NCBI RefSeq assembly: GCF_002159945.1
Contig: NZ_NFJQ01000005.1
Coordinates: forward strand, 62,001-126,000
Direction of reading: 5' to 3'
Source: Cloacibacillus sp. An23
GTDB lineage: Bacteria > Synergistota > Synergistia > Synergistales > Synergistaceae
Length of the DNA: 64,000 bases
Positions within the stretch are counted from its first letter, which is position 1; each line of letters begins with the position of its first letter. Positions 16,862 to 25,572 of this stretch are shown one piece after another. The notes under the pieces are model-generated. The model saw only the letters and a list, made by a program, of their open reading frames with translations. It searched no databases and was not told the DNA's origin. Made by a program: the position numbers and the translations under genes.

Positions 16862-18046
16862 ATGGCAACGAAGGTAACATTTCCGAACAGCCGTATGGCT
16901 TCGATAAAGATGGCGGGAGGCATCCGCGAGATACTGGCGCGCGCGGATGAGATGGAGCGCGAGGGGCGCAGCGTCGTTCATATGGAGATCGGGCGGCCCG
17001 ACTTCGACTCGCCGGAGTGCGCGAAGGAGGCTGCTATCGCCGCCATACGCGCGGGCAACGTGCATTACACAGACATGGCCGGGGCTTACGACCTGCGCTG
17101 CGCCGTGGCTGAGAAGTACCGCCGCGACAACGGCATGGACGTGGACGCCGACAGGAACGTCGTCATAACGAACGGCGCCATGGAGGCTCTCACCGCCACG
17201 TTCCTGACTCTGCTCGAGCCCGGCGACGAGGTCATAGTCCCGGCGCCGTATTTCTCGGCCTACGCAGATGAGCTTGCCATTTCAAGCGCAGTGCTCGTGC
17301 CCGTCGCGACGAGGATGGAGGACGGATTCAAGCTCCACGTCGAGGATTTGAAAAAAGCCCGCACGCCGAAGACGAAGGCGCTGCTTCTCAACTCTCCGAA
17401 CAACCCGAGCGGCGCGGTGCTGACGCGCGAAAATCTCGAGGAGATAGCGGCTTTCGCGATAGAGAACGACATATGGGTGATATCTGACGAGTGCTACGAG
17501 AAGTTCCTCTACGACGGTGAGCATGTGAGCATCGCGAGCCTGCCCGGCATGGCGGAACGCACGGTGACTGTCTCCGCCGCCTCCAAGACGTGGTCGATGA
17601 CCGGCTGGCGCATCGGCTGGGTCGTGGCGCCTGAGGCGATGCGCCCTTACGTCAACAAGTGCCACCAGAATCTCACGACCTGCGCCAACTCGTTCGCGCA
17701 GGCGGGCGTCGTTGAGGCGTTCGCGAACGCCGGCCCCGACGTCGAGGCGATGGTGAAGGAGTACCGCCGCCGCCGCGACATGGTCGTCTCGTGGCTCAAC
17801 AAAATCGAAGGCTTCGAAGCCATAACGCCGGCCGGAGCGTTCTACGCATTCCCGCGCATTTCGTCGCTCGGCATGGACGGCTTCAAGTTCTGCTCGTGGC
17901 TGCTCGAGGAAGCCGGGGTTTCGACTGTTCCCGGCGAAGTATTCGGAATGCCCGGACACATCAGGCTCGCCTACTGCCGCGAGTACGATTACATCGAAGA
18001 CGGCCTCAAGCGTATAAAGGCCGCCGTCGAGGGTCTGCGCGGGTAG
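16862..18046 (+). CDS. Class I/II pyridoxal-phosphate aminotransferase
   Basis: This 394-residue protein is an aspartate-aminotransferase-fold enzyme. Visible are VHMEIGRPDFDSPE, the NSPNNPSGAVL motif, SDECYEKFLYDG (cofactor Asp and Tyr) and the Schiff-base lysine in SAASKTWSMTGWRIGW. The C-terminal carboxylate-binding Arg is in HIRLAYC. GGGAGG precedes the ATG. Adjacent to gntR and the larA-acnX operon, it may transaminate an amino acid or keto acid of that pathway; general housekeeping use is equally possible. The length is normal for the family. Confidence 0.88.
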   Translation: MATKVTFPNSRMASIKMAGGIREILARADEMEREGRSVVHMEIGRPDFDSPECAKEAAIAAIRAGNVHYTDMAGAYDLRCAVAEKYRRDNGMDVDADRNVVITNGAMEALTATFLTLLEPGDEVIVPAPYFSAYADELAISSAVLVPVATRMEDGFKLHVEDLKKARTPKTKALLLNSPNNPSGAVLTRENLEEIAAFAIENDIWVISDECYEKFLYDGEHVSIASLPGMAERTVTVSAASKTWSMTGWRIGWVVAPEAMRPYVNKCHQNLTTCANSFAQAGVVEAFANAGPDVEAMVKEYRRRRDMVVSWLNKIEGFEAITPAGAFYAFPRISSLGMDGFKFCSWLLEEAGVSTVPGEVFGMPGHIRLAYCREYDYIEDGLKRIKAAVEGLRG

Positions 18047-18081
18047 CCCGCTGGCGCGGCGCAAAAAATCGTGGAATTTAC

Positions 18082-18109
18082 GAGGCGGGCTTCGGCCCGT
18101 CTCTTTTTT
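18082..18109 (+). terminator. Terminator after the aminotransferase gene
   Basis: A 9-bp stem with TTCG tetraloop (18082-18090 with 18095-18103, one G-U pair) is followed by six T residues. Confidence 0.8.
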
Positions 18110-18640
18110 ACAGCTTCGCGGCGGCGGCGCGCATCGCGTCCTCGGGCGCAGGCGCGCAGCCAGTTATGTTCAAAAGAGAAAAAGTCTGCCCGGCTGCCGC
18201 GCGCTCCGTCTGAGCAGCGCCGTCCAGGCGTTTGCGGCGGGGGCCGCGGTTTCCAGCTTACGGCGAAAGCGCAAGGCGAATCACCTGATTCCGCGCCGCG
18301 TCGTGCGTTCTTGCCGCAACGCTGCGTTTCACGGTAAAGACGCGCTGCGGCCATGGCGAGGCGGAGGAATGCCGGAAAGCCGCCACATCCGGTGAAGCTC
18401 CGCGCGCGGTCCGCCGGCCGTTTTTTGTGGAATTTCTCCGCGTATGAGACATTCCGCAGACGCTCCGCGCCACCGCTTTGTTTTTTGCCGCGTTTTGTCC
18501 ATGCGCGCCGCCGCGCGGTACGTTACGCGGCTTCTCCTAAAGTCCGCCGCCGGTTTCCGCGTTTTGCGCGGCCGTTACGCGCGGCGGGAGCTTCGCGCGT
18601 TTTCGCCGCGCGGCTTGAATCCTTGGAATTTTCCGGCTTT
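18110..18640. other. GC-rich intergenic stretch without recognisable gene
   Basis: About 530 bp between the aminotransferase terminator and the promoter of the next MATE gene. Open frames here give Arg-rich, low-complexity translations with no ribosome-binding site or family resemblance, so no gene is called. No tRNA, CRISPR or mobile-element signature was seen. Confidence 0.6.
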
Positions 18641-18651
18641 GTTAAAAAACT

Positions 18652-18680
18652 GTTACATTATGTGGAGTCCGTGATAAAAT
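18652..18680 (+). promoter_or_regulatory. Probable promoter of the third MATE gene
   Basis: GTTACA (18652-18657), a 17-bp spacer and TAAAAT (18675-18680) lie about 50 bp upstream of the chosen start. Confidence 0.4.
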
Positions 18681-18730
18681 GAGGAGAAGACGCCGCGCGC
18701 GTGCGGCGTGTATATTATTTAAAGGCGGGT

Positions 18731-20191
18731 ATGAAAATTATGCACGTTTTTAGGATCAGGACGATACACACGCACAGCGCGAACAATAAAAAATTTAAGA
18801 TAAACATGTGCAGCGGGCCGATTTTGCCGAAGATGCTGCTCTTCGCGGTGCCGCTGATGTTTTCGAGCATTCTTCAGCTTCTTTTCAACGCGGCGGACAT
18901 CATCGTCGTCGGGCGCTACGCGGGGGACAATTCGCTCGCGGCGGTCGGCTCGAACACGGCGCTCATAGGTCTGCTGACGAACCTGTTCATAGGCGTCTCG
19001 ATAGGGACGAACGTCCTCGCCGCGCGCTATTACGGCGCGAAGGACGAGAAGTCGCTTTCGGAGACCGTCCACACATCGATGTTCCTCGCTGTCGTCAGCG
19101 GCATCTTCCTGACTCTCGTAGGCGTCGTCTTCGCGCGCAAAATTCTGATAATAATGCAGACGCCGCAGGAGGTCCTCGGCCTCGCGACGCTTTACCTCGT
19201 CATATATTTCTTCGGAATGACGCCGACTATGATTTATAACTTCGGCAGCGCGGTGCTCCGCGCCGTCGGGGACACTCGCCGCCCGCTCTTTTACCTCGCG
19301 GTCGCCGGGCTTATCAACGTCGTGCTGAACCTCTTCTTCGTCATCAACCTTCATCTCGACGTCGCCGGCGTCGCGATAGCGACGGTCATATCGCAGACTG
19401 TCTCGGCGGCCCTCGTCGTGCGTTGCCTCATGCGCGAGAGCGGCGGCATACGTTTCGTACTTTCGGAAACGCGCGTCCACACGGACAAGCTCGTGAAGAT
19501 ACTACAGATAGGCGTTCCTGCCGGGATACAGGGCGTGCTCTTCTCGTTGTCGAACGTCGTAATACAGTCGTCGATAAACACCTTCGGCGCGACGGTGATG
19601 GCGGGCAACTCGGCTGCGCAGAACGTCGAGCAGTTCGTCTATTTCGCGATGAACTCCTTCTACCAGGCGATAATATCGTTCACGAGCCAGAACATGGGCG
19701 TCGGCAACGTGAAGCGCGTGCGCCGCATACTTAAGACCGGGCTCGCGTGCAGCACGGCCGTCGGCATCGTTCTCGGAATGCTCTGCGTCGTCTTCGGACA
19801 CAGCCTGCTGCGCATCTACTCGCCGAGCGAGGCCGTCATTTCGGCCGGCATCTCGCGCTTTCACATCGTCGCGGCTACGTACTTCCTCTGCGGCCTGATG
19901 GACGGCATGGTCGGCGCGCTGCGCGGCCTCGGCTATTCGCTGATGCCTACCGTCGTGACGCTGCTCGGAGCATGCGGCCTGAGGCTCGTATGGATTTTCC
20001 TGCTGTTCCAGATCCCGTCGTTCCACACAGTTACGGTCGTATATCTCTCCTACCCCGTCTCGTGGATAGTCACCTTCGGCGCGCACGTGCTCGGCTTCAG
20101 ATGGGCTATGGGCAAGGCCGAACGCGAAGCCGCCGCGAAGGCGGCCGCCGCGGTGAAGGCCGCTCCGGCTCCGGCGGAAGCGAAGGCGTAA
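18731..20191 (+). CDS. MATE family efflux transporter
   Basis: This 486-residue membrane protein has the MATE layout of 12 helices: GPILPKMLLFAVPLMFSSIL, NAADIIVVGRYAGDNSLAAVG, NVLAARYYGAKD and SFTSQNMGVGNVKRVRR. It ends in a low-complexity Ala/Lys tail (AAKAAAAVKAAPAPAEAKA). ATG 18731 follows AGGCGGG at short spacing; GTG 18701 and ATG 18806 are alternatives, the last giving the usual family N-terminus. It belongs to a different MATE subgroup from the tandem pair at 6-8.8 kb. Substrate unknown. Confidence 0.82.
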   Translation: MKIMHVFRIRTIHTHSANNKKFKINMCSGPILPKMLLFAVPLMFSSILQLLFNAADIIVVGRYAGDNSLAAVGSNTALIGLLTNLFIGVSIGTNVLAARYYGAKDEKSLSETVHTSMFLAVVSGIFLTLVGVVFARKILIIMQTPQEVLGLATLYLVIYFFGMTPTMIYNFGSAVLRAVGDTRRPLFYLAVAGLINVVLNLFFVINLHLDVAGVAIATVISQTVSAALVVRCLMRESGGIRFVLSETRVHTDKLVKILQIGVPAGIQGVLFSLSNVVIQSSINTFGATVMAGNSAAQNVEQFVYFAMNSFYQAIISFTSQNMGVGNVKRVRRILKTGLACSTAVGIVLGMLCVVFGHSLLRIYSPSEAVISAGISRFHIVAATYFLCGLMDGMVGALRGLGYSLMPTVVTLLGACGLRLVWIFLLFQIPSFHTVTVVYLSYPVSWIVTFGAHVLGFRWAMGKAEREAAAKAAAAVKAAPAPAEAKA

Positions 20192-20241
20192 GTCTCGATT
20201 GCAAATATAGCGATAAAACTTTAGAAGAAAAACGGCTTTCA

Positions 20242-20336
20242 CGTCATGCCGCGCCCGACGTGGCATCAGGCGGATCGTGTCAGCCGGGGCATCGCGCATT
20301 TGAAGACGCTGTATTCCGCGTCAAGCGAGGAATGAC
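20242..20336. repeat. Dispersed imperfect inverted-repeat element, copy 1
   Basis: The stretch opens with CGTCATGCC and closes with GGAATGACG. It contains CCGCGCCCGACGTGGCAT and a TTTGAAGACGCT unit. Closely related pieces occur at 53331-53500. It fits a family of short mobile or REP-like repeats in intergenic DNA. Confidence 0.55.
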
Positions 20337-20376
20337 GATTAGAGCCGCTCTTTTCCTTAAACGGCTGAAAGAGCAT

Positions 20377-20430
20377 AAAACGGCGGAGCGCCTAGGCCCC
20401 CTTCAGGCCCTTCGCGCTCCGCCGTTTTTT
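20377..20430. terminator. Bidirectional terminator between convergent genes
   Basis: A 15-bp stem (20377-20391 with 20414-20428) is flanked by A- and T-runs. It can terminate both the MATE gene (+) and the flavodoxin-like gene (-). Confidence 0.75.
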
Positions 20431-20461
20431 ATTTTCTCCGCCGCTTCCGCGAGGCGGAGCG

Positions 20462-21082
20462 TCATATAAAGTTCGTTCTTATGCGCTCCTCGTATACGGG
20501 GCGCGGAACGCCCTTTTCTTTTCCGGCTTCCATGTTCTTGAGCAGCCACGCCATGTTCTGGCCGAGAACGCGCATCGTCTGGAGCCCTTCGCCGTCGCGC
20601 TTGACGTCCTCGGGCGTGAAGCCGTGGACCTGGTTCCAGTACTCCGAACCGACGATGTGCATATTGCAGATGGAAAAATATTTGTTGAGCCTGTCGAAGG
20701 CCGCGCTCGCGCCGCCGCGGCGGCAGGACACGACGGCGGCACCGAGTTTGCCCGCCATCCTCGGCTCGCTGCAGAAGAACAGGCGGTCGAGGAAAGCACA
20801 GAGCGTGCCGTTGGGCCCCGCGTAGTAGACCGGCGAGCCGACGACTATCGCGTCGTATTCGTCGAGCTTTTCCAGCACGTCGTTCACCCTGTCGTTCAGC
20901 GCGCAGCGTCCCGTGGTCACGCACTGGAAGCAGGCTATGCAGCCCGGCACCGGCTTTTTGCCGATCTGCAGCAGTTCGTGCTCAACGCCTTCTTTCGCGA
21001 GAGCGCCGGCAACTTCCATAAGCGCCGTGTATGTGCAGCCGTGTTCGTTCGGGCTGCCGTTTATCATAAGAACCTTGCTCAT
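20462..21082 (-). CDS. Flavodoxin-like NAD(P)H-dependent FMN oxidoreductase
   Basis: This 206-residue protein has the flavodoxin fold of the iron-sulfur flavoprotein/NADPH-dependent FMN reductase group. VLMINGSPNEHGCTYTAL binds the FMN phosphate, CIACFQCVTTGRCALND is a cysteine-rich segment, and GSPVYYAGPNGTLCAFLDR is the second flavin loop. The cysteines may hold a cluster, or may be structural. It probably shuttles electrons in the cytoplasm. It starts 25 bp after the flavin reductase gene, so the two may work as a pair. Confidence 0.8.
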   Translation of the reverse strand: MSKVLMINGSPNEHGCTYTALMEVAGALAKEGVEHELLQIGKKPVPGCIACFQCVTTGRCALNDRVNDVLEKLDEYDAIVVGSPVYYAGPNGTLCAFLDRLFFCSEPRMAGKLGAAVVSCRRGGASAAFDRLNKYFSICNMHIVGSEYWNQVHGFTPEDVKRDGEGLQTMRVLGQNMAWLLKNMEAGKEKGVPRPVYEERIRTNFI

Positions 21083-21107
21083 AACGTATTCCTTTCCCGT
21101 ATGTCTC

Positions 21108-21605
21108 TTACTTCGCCGTCCGTATCTGCGAATATCCGTTCCAGGCGAAGAGGGCTTCTCTCGTCGGGTCGCCGAGCGCTTCGTCCACGGTGCAGATGTA
21201 GAGGTAATGGTCGCCCGTCTCGACGTATTCCTTGAGCGTGCAGACTATCGCGACGCGGGTCAGAGCGGGGATTTTTATGTCCGTTCCATCTACGGACGCA
21301 AGCTCGACGCCGAATTTTCCGGCTTTGTCGGTGTCGCGTCCCGTCGTGCTTCCGCATCCGGCGACGGCCTCCTCGAGACCCTCGGCGGGCATCGCGAGGA
21401 CTGCTTTGCGCGTTTCGCGCACTCTCTCGCCCGTGTATGAGGTCTTCGCCATCGCGAAGGCAATCATGTCTGGGTTGAACGAGAGGTACGTCCACCACGA
21501 TACGGAGGCGAGGTTCGCCGTTCCGTCGGGCTTCGTCGTGCAGACGAGCGTCAGCGGGTTCGGCGAGGTCAGGCGCGAGGCCACCGGCAGAGTGATCTTC
21601 TTCAT
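21108..21605 (-). CDS. Flavin reductase family protein (FMN-binding split barrel)
   Basis: This 165-residue protein matches the flavin reductase-like split barrel: SPNPLTLVCTTKPDGTANLA, VSWWTYLSFNPDMIAFAM and SYTGERVRETRKAVLAMP. These enzymes bind FMN and reduce it with NAD(P)H, or act as small FMN electron carriers. It is the first of two flavoprotein genes, with a flavodoxin-like partner downstream. AGGAGACTGAACG precedes the ATG. The physiological acceptor is unknown. Confidence 0.82.
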   Translation of the reverse strand: MKKITLPVASRLTSPNPLTLVCTTKPDGTANLASVSWWTYLSFNPDMIAFAMAKTSYTGERVRETRKAVLAMPAEGLEEAVAGCGSTTGRDTDKAGKFGVELASVDGTDIKIPALTRVAIVCTLKEYVETGDHYLYICTVDEALGDPTREALFAWNGYSQIRTAK

Positions 21606-21684
21606 CGTTCAGTCTCCTTTCGATACGGCGAGGCCGGCCCCTCGCGGCCCGGCTTCCTCGCCTTGCTCATATTTGATTTTAAAG

Positions 21685-22059
21685 TTAAAGCTCGCAGTAT
21701 ATTTTCGCCACTATCTTCCACTCGCCGTCGATCTTCATCAACTCGTGGTAGTCTGCGAAATCTTTGCCGTGCCAGTTCTTTATGATGACGCGGCCCACTG
21801 CGATGTCTCCCGCGATGTCGAGCACGTCGATGTGCGTCTCGCAGCCCTCCGCGGCTCCGACTTCATCGTAGAGGTCGTAGAGCGCGCCTATCGGGCCGAG
21901 CACATATTCGCCGTGTCCGGCGTGACAGCCGTTCATAACGGCCTTTTCGTGGAAGGCTTTCTTCACAGCCGGAACGTTCGCGGCCGCGCCCTCTTTGCAG
22001 TATATTTCGAGGACGGCTTTCACCGCCTCGTAGTCCGACGGTTCAGCGCAGCGCGCCAT
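21685..22059 (-). CDS. NTF2-like (SnoaL/lumazine-binding type) small protein
   Basis: This 124-residue protein looks like an NTF2-like cone fold: an amphipathic first helix (DYEAVKAVLEIYCKEGAAAN), then FHEKAVMNGCHAG, and C-terminal beta strands (AVGRVIIKNWHG, HELMKIDGEWKIVAKIY). The closing GEWKIVAKIY strand is typical of the putative lumazine-binding subgroup. No catalytic set can be assigned. ATG 22059 lies eight bases after the stop of a paralogous gene, so the pair is translated together. Confidence 0.6.
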   Translation of the reverse strand: MARCAEPSDYEAVKAVLEIYCKEGAAANVPAVKKAFHEKAVMNGCHAGHGEYVLGPIGALYDLYDEVGAAEGCETHIDVLDIAGDIAVGRVIIKNWHGKDFADYHELMKIDGEWKIVAKIYCEL

Positions 22060-22067
22060 AGCCGCCG

Positions 22068-22451
22068 TTACTTCTTTATCGTGTCGGAGTTCTGGTTGTA
22101 GGCCTTCGCGACGCACTTCCACTCGCCGTTCATCTTGAGGAGGAGAAGCACGTCGGTGAAGTCGATCCTGTTGCCCCAGCCCTGCTCGAGCACGCGCACG
22201 ACCGCGAGCGTCTCTTCGACGAGCAGCACGTCTACGCGCGCCTTGAAGTTGTCGCCGCCCGGCACCGTGTCTACATTGTGATAAAACTGCTGTATCGAGC
22301 CGTGCTCGAGGTTGCCGTCGAGATAGCCGAAAAGCACCGCTTCGTCGATGAACAGCTCTTTCGCATATTTGCTGTTGCCCTCGGCGACGCTCTTGACGAA
22401 CTTCATCGCCGCTTCCTGTACCGCTTCGTATTCCTTGATGTCCGCCCTCAT
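22068..22451 (-). CDS. NTF2-like (SnoaL/lumazine-binding type) small protein
   Basis: This 127-residue protein is a paralogue of the next gene: EYEAVQEAAMKFVKSVAEGN, FIDEAVLFGYLDG, AVVRVLEQGWGN and LLLLKMNGEWKCVAKAYNQ. The shared NGEWKxVAK ending supports the NTF2-like fold. ATG 22451 follows GGAGG; the in-frame ATG at 22466 overlaps that site and is less likely. It is the first gene of a two-gene unit with an unusual palindrome upstream. The pair could form a heterodimer; the function is unknown. Confidence 0.6.
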   Translation of the reverse strand: MRADIKEYEAVQEAAMKFVKSVAEGNSKYAKELFIDEAVLFGYLDGNLEHGSIQQFYHNVDTVPGGDNFKARVDVLLVEETLAVVRVLEQGWGNRIDFTDVLLLLKMNGEWKCVAKAYNQNSDTIKK

Positions 22452-22507
22452 TTGAAAGTCCTCCATGTTTTCGTAAATCTCTGCGCGTTTCGTTTTTTCA
22501 CCCGCGC

Positions 22508-22583
22508 GCTATCTTTTGTGTCAACGCTATAAAGATAGCAAGAATAAAAATGAAAACAAGTACGCACAATTTTGTGTGGTACT
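22508..22583. promoter_or_regulatory. Control region of the NTF2-like pair with two inverted repeats
   Basis: GCTATCTTT (22508-22516) and AAAGATAGC (22531-22539) form a 9-bp inverted repeat. AGTAC-CACAA/TTGTG-GTACT (22559-22583) forms a second, nested one. On the minus strand a weak promoter (TTGTTT, 16-bp spacer, TATCTT) overlaps the first repeat. The palindromes look like operators. Confidence 0.45.
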
Positions 22584-22686
22584 AGCTTTAATGTTTAATA
22601 CTTACTTAAAGGTAATGGGGTTTGCGTCGATTGGAGGCGCGGGAAAAAATGCGCGCCCTTCGCGCACATTTGACGCGCGCGGCGAT

Positions 22687-22721
22687 AAAAAAGCGGCGCG
22701 GTGGATATTCCGCCGCGCCGC
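22687..22721 (-). terminator. Terminator of the Fe3+-type ABC operon
   Basis: On the minus strand a GCGGCGCGG/CCGCGCCGC stem (22713-22721 with 22693-22701) is followed by a six-T run, 25 bp past the ATPase stop codon. Confidence 0.75.
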
Positions 22722-22746
22722 CGCGTGTTTCAGGGATTTTCCGCCG

Positions 22747-23832
22747 TTAGTCGGGAAGCGCTATCGTGAGCGCGGAGTTGAAGCGGAGGCCCGTCTTCTC
22801 TCCGGCCTCGCGGCGCGCCGCGCCCGGGAAGTAATTCTCCATGACGGAGATTTTTTCGCCGCTGTCGAGCGCGACGACGTATTCCATGCGGTCGCCGCTG
22901 AACACGGCGCTCTCTATGGTGCCGCGCAGCACGCCCTCCTCGGGGCTCGCGAGCGTCACGGCCTCGGGGCGCAGGATGAGGTGTATCTTCCCGCCCGTTT
23001 TGTAGCCGCCGTCGGCGAAGAGCTTGACGGGGAACTTCGCGCCGCCCGCCGCCATCACGCCGCGCTCCGGCGACTCGACGGCCTCGAGGACGCCGGGCAG
23101 CTCGTTCGCCTGCCCGATGAAGTCCGCGACGAAGAGCGTGCGCGGGTGCGTGTAGATGTCGAAGGGCGTGCCTATCTGCTCGACGCGCCCGCGGTTCATC
23201 ACCATGATGCGGTCGGCCATCGTCAGAGCCTCCTTCTGGTCGTGCGTGACGTAGAGGCATGTGATGTCGAGCTGCTTCTGTATGCGCCGAATCTCCGTGC
23301 GCATGTGCAAACGCAGCTTCGCGTCAAGGTTCGACAAAGGCTCGTCCATCAGCAGCACCTTCGGCCGCATTACGAGGACGCGCGCGAGCGCGACGCGCTG
23401 CTGCTCGCCGCCCGAGAGCTGGTTCGGGTAGCGCTTCTCAGCGCCCTTCAGCCCGACCATATCGAGAGCCTCGGCGACTTTGCGCGTCACGTCGGGGCCG
23501 CTCTCCGAGCGCATCTTCAGGCCGTACGCGACGTTGTCCCCAATGGTCATGTGCGGGAAAAGCGCGTAGTTCTGGAAGACGAAGCCTATCTCGCGCTTAT
23601 TCACCATGACGTTCGTAACGTCACGACCGTCTATCAAAATGCTGCCCGACGTCGGAGTCTCGAAGCCGGCCACCATGCGCAGCGTCGTCGTCTTGCCGCA
23701 GCCGGAGGGCCCGAGGAACGTTACTAGCTCGCCGCCCTTCACATCAAGCTCGACGCGCTCGACCGCGTTGAAGCTCACGCCGTCCTTTACGAATGTTTTC
23801 CTTATATCGTGAAGATGAAGTTCCACAGCCAT
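22747..23832 (-). CDS. ABC transporter ATP-binding protein (Fe3+/polyamine type)
   Basis: This 361-residue ATPase has Walker [10 protein letters not shown] (near residue 39), the signature [15 protein letters not shown], Walker [14 protein letters not shown] and the H-loop in [14 protein letters not shown]-terminal TOBE domain (after residue 240) is typical of the FbpC/PotA group. It powers import through the fused permease encoded just upstream. GGGAGG precedes the ATG. It is the last gene of a three-gene operon (binding protein, permease, ATPase). Confidence 0.92.
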   Translation of the reverse strand: MAVELHLHDIRKTFVKDGVSFNAVERVELDVKGGELVTFLGPSGCGKTTTLRMVAGFETPTSGSILIDGRDVTNVMVNKREIGFVFQNYALFPHMTIGDNVAYGLKMRSESGPDVTRKVAEALDMVGLKGAEKRYPNQLSGGEQQRVALARVLVMRPKVLLMDEPLSNLDAKLRLHMRTEIRRIQKQLDITCLYVTHDQKEALTMADRIMVMNRGRVEQIGTPFDIYTHPRTLFVADFIGQANELPGVLEAVESPERGVMAAGGAKFPVKLFADGGYKTGGKIHLILRPEAVTLASPEEGVLRGTIESAVFSGDRMEYVVALDSGEKISVMENYFPGAARREAGEKTGLRFNSALTIALPD

Positions 23833-23834
23833 TG

Positions 23835-25502
23835 TCAGTTACCTCCCTGCCCTCTGTAGCCGAAGCCCGCGGCCCGCACGAGGAGCGTCAGCAGTCCGTT
23901 GAATATGAACACCAGAATGATCAGCACGACGGAGAAGGCGCAGGCGTTGCCGAACTGCAGCTCCGTCATACATTCGAGTATACGCGCCGTAAGCAGCGAC
24001 CAGCTCACGGAGACTAGGAAAATCGTCGCGCTGATAGCCGTCATCGAGTGGATGAAAAGATATTTCATGCCCGCGAGCAGCGCGGGGACGACGAGCGGCA
24101 GAGTGACGTTGCGGAAGGTCGCGGCGGACGAAGCGCCGAGGCTCAGCGACGCCTCTTCAAGCGACGTGTCTATCTGCTGCAGCGAGGCTATGACCGAGCG
24201 TATCCCCGCCGAGTCGTAGCGGAAGACGTAGGCCGCGACGAGTATCGACATCGTGCCCGTGAGAATAAGCGGGCTCGTGTTGAATGCTATGACATAGGCG
24301 ATGCCGACGACCGTGCCGGGCAGCGCGAAGTTGAGCAGCGAGACTATTTCCATAAGCGCGTTGCACGGGAAGGACTTGCGCTGCGTGATGTAGGCGACGA
24401 GCACGGCGATAAGCCCGCCGATAGGGGTAGAAACGCAGGCGATTATCAGCGTATCGACGATGGCCTTGCGCCCGTGGTTGAAGACGTATGCGAAGCTGTC
24501 CAGCGTGAAGCTGTTGTCGAGTCCCCACGTCTTGGTGAAAGCGCCTATAGTGATGAGCGCGTAGAGGAAGACTATGAAGGCTATCACGACGGCGCAGACG
24601 CCGAGGATAACCGTTTCCGCCGCGGCTCCTATGCCCTTCGGCTTGGTCTGCGCGCCGGACTTGCCGCTCACCGTGACGTAGCTCTTGCGCCCGACCCACC
24701 AGCGCTGCACGAAGAATACGAAAAGCGCCGGCACGAGCAGGGCGAAGGAGAGAGCCGCGCCGCCGCGCAGGTCGTAAAGCCCTGTTATCTGGAGATACGC
24801 CTGCGTCGGAAGCACCGGGAACTGATGTCCCGCGAGCACCAGAGGCGTGGCGAAGTCCGCGAGCGAGCATGCGAAGAGCAGAAGTATCGAGTTAGCGACG
24901 GCAGGCATGGTAAGAGGCAGAGTCACGGTGCGGAATACGCGGAACGGAGAGCCGCCGAGCGAGAGCCCGGCGTCCTCAAAATTCGGGTCGATGCAGGCGA
25001 GCACCGACGATATCGTGAGGAACGCGACGGGGAAGTAAGTCAGCGACTCGGACATCCACGTCCCCCAGAAGCCGTATATGTTGAAATCTGGAATGCCTAG
25101 CAGATTGAGCAATATGCCGTTCGGCCCGAGCGAAAGAGTCAGCGCGATGCTGCTCGTGAAGGGCGGAGAGATGAGCGGCAGCACGGTCACGGCGGAGATG
25201 AACCAGCGCAGAGGCGCCGGCATCTTTATGCGCACCACCGCGAAGGCGAAGCAGAATCCGAGCGCCGTGCCCATGACGGCGACAGCTATCGCGAGCCAGA
25301 TGCTGTTCACTAAAGCGAGGCGGTCGTATGAATTGGAGAAAACCACAGCCAGGTTCTCGAAAGAAAAACCGCCATCCTCCGAGCTGAAGGTCACGGCGAG
25401 CAGCCTGACGAAAGGATAGATTATAAAGACGCCGAGCGCGAGCCACAGCGCGGCGACCACCGGCACGAGCGCAGGGTCGCGCTTCATCGACGAAGAAGCC
25501 AT
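23835..25502 (-). CDS. ABC transporter permease, two permease domains fused (FbpB type)
   Basis: This 555-residue protein contains two copies of the binding-protein-dependent permease domain, each with about six helices. The EAA-like loops are DAGLSLGGSPFRVFRTVTLP in the first half and EASLSLGASSAATFRNVTLP in the second. Such fused permeases serve iron(III), thiamine or 2-aminoethylphosphonate importers. ATG 25502 follows GAGGAGG; ATG 25529 would run into the upstream hairpin. It lies between the binding protein and ATPase genes. Confidence 0.9.
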   Translation of the reverse strand: MASSSMKRDPALVPVVAALWLALGVFIIYPFVRLLAVTFSSEDGGFSFENLAVVFSNSYDRLALVNSIWLAIAVAVMGTALGFCFAFAVVRIKMPAPLRWFISAVTVLPLISPPFTSSIALTLSLGPNGILLNLLGIPDFNIYGFWGTWMSESLTYFPVAFLTISSVLACIDPNFEDAGLSLGGSPFRVFRTVTLPLTMPAVANSILLLFACSLADFATPLVLAGHQFPVLPTQAYLQITGLYDLRGGAALSFALLVPALFVFFVQRWWVGRKSYVTVSGKSGAQTKPKGIGAAAETVILGVCAVVIAFIVFLYALITIGAFTKTWGLDNSFTLDSFAYVFNHGRKAIVDTLIIACVSTPIGGLIAVLVAYITQRKSFPCNALMEIVSLLNFALPGTVVGIAYVIAFNTSPLILTGTMSILVAAYVFRYDSAGIRSVIASLQQIDTSLEEASLSLGASSAATFRNVTLPLVVPALLAGMKYLFIHSMTAISATIFLVSVSWSLLTARILECMTELQFGNACAFSVVLIILVFIFNGLLTLLVRAAGFGYRGQGGN

Positions 25503-25529
25503 AAATTCGGGAACCTCCTCTGAAGACAT

Positions 25530-25552
25530 GCCGGCTCCGAAAAGGAGCCGGC
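25530..25552 (-). promoter_or_regulatory. Intercistronic stem-loop between binding-protein and permease genes
   Basis: GCCGGCTCC pairs with GGAGCCGGC (9 bp, five-base loop) without a T-run. Placed just after the binding-protein gene, it probably stabilises that part of the message or reduces read-through into the permease gene. Confidence 0.55.
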
Positions 25553-25572
25553 GCCGTAAAGAGCTTATGAAA

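Noticed and set aside
18353-18682. Open frame of 109 codons in the gap before the third MATE gene
   Set aside because: Translation is Arg-rich low-complexity sequence, without ribosome-binding site or similarity.
22516-23727. Plus-strand open frame of 403 codons opposite the ABC ATPase
   Set aside because: It mirrors a clear ATPase gene in a GC-rich genome, is Arg/Ala/His-rich and has no family motif or ribosome-binding site.
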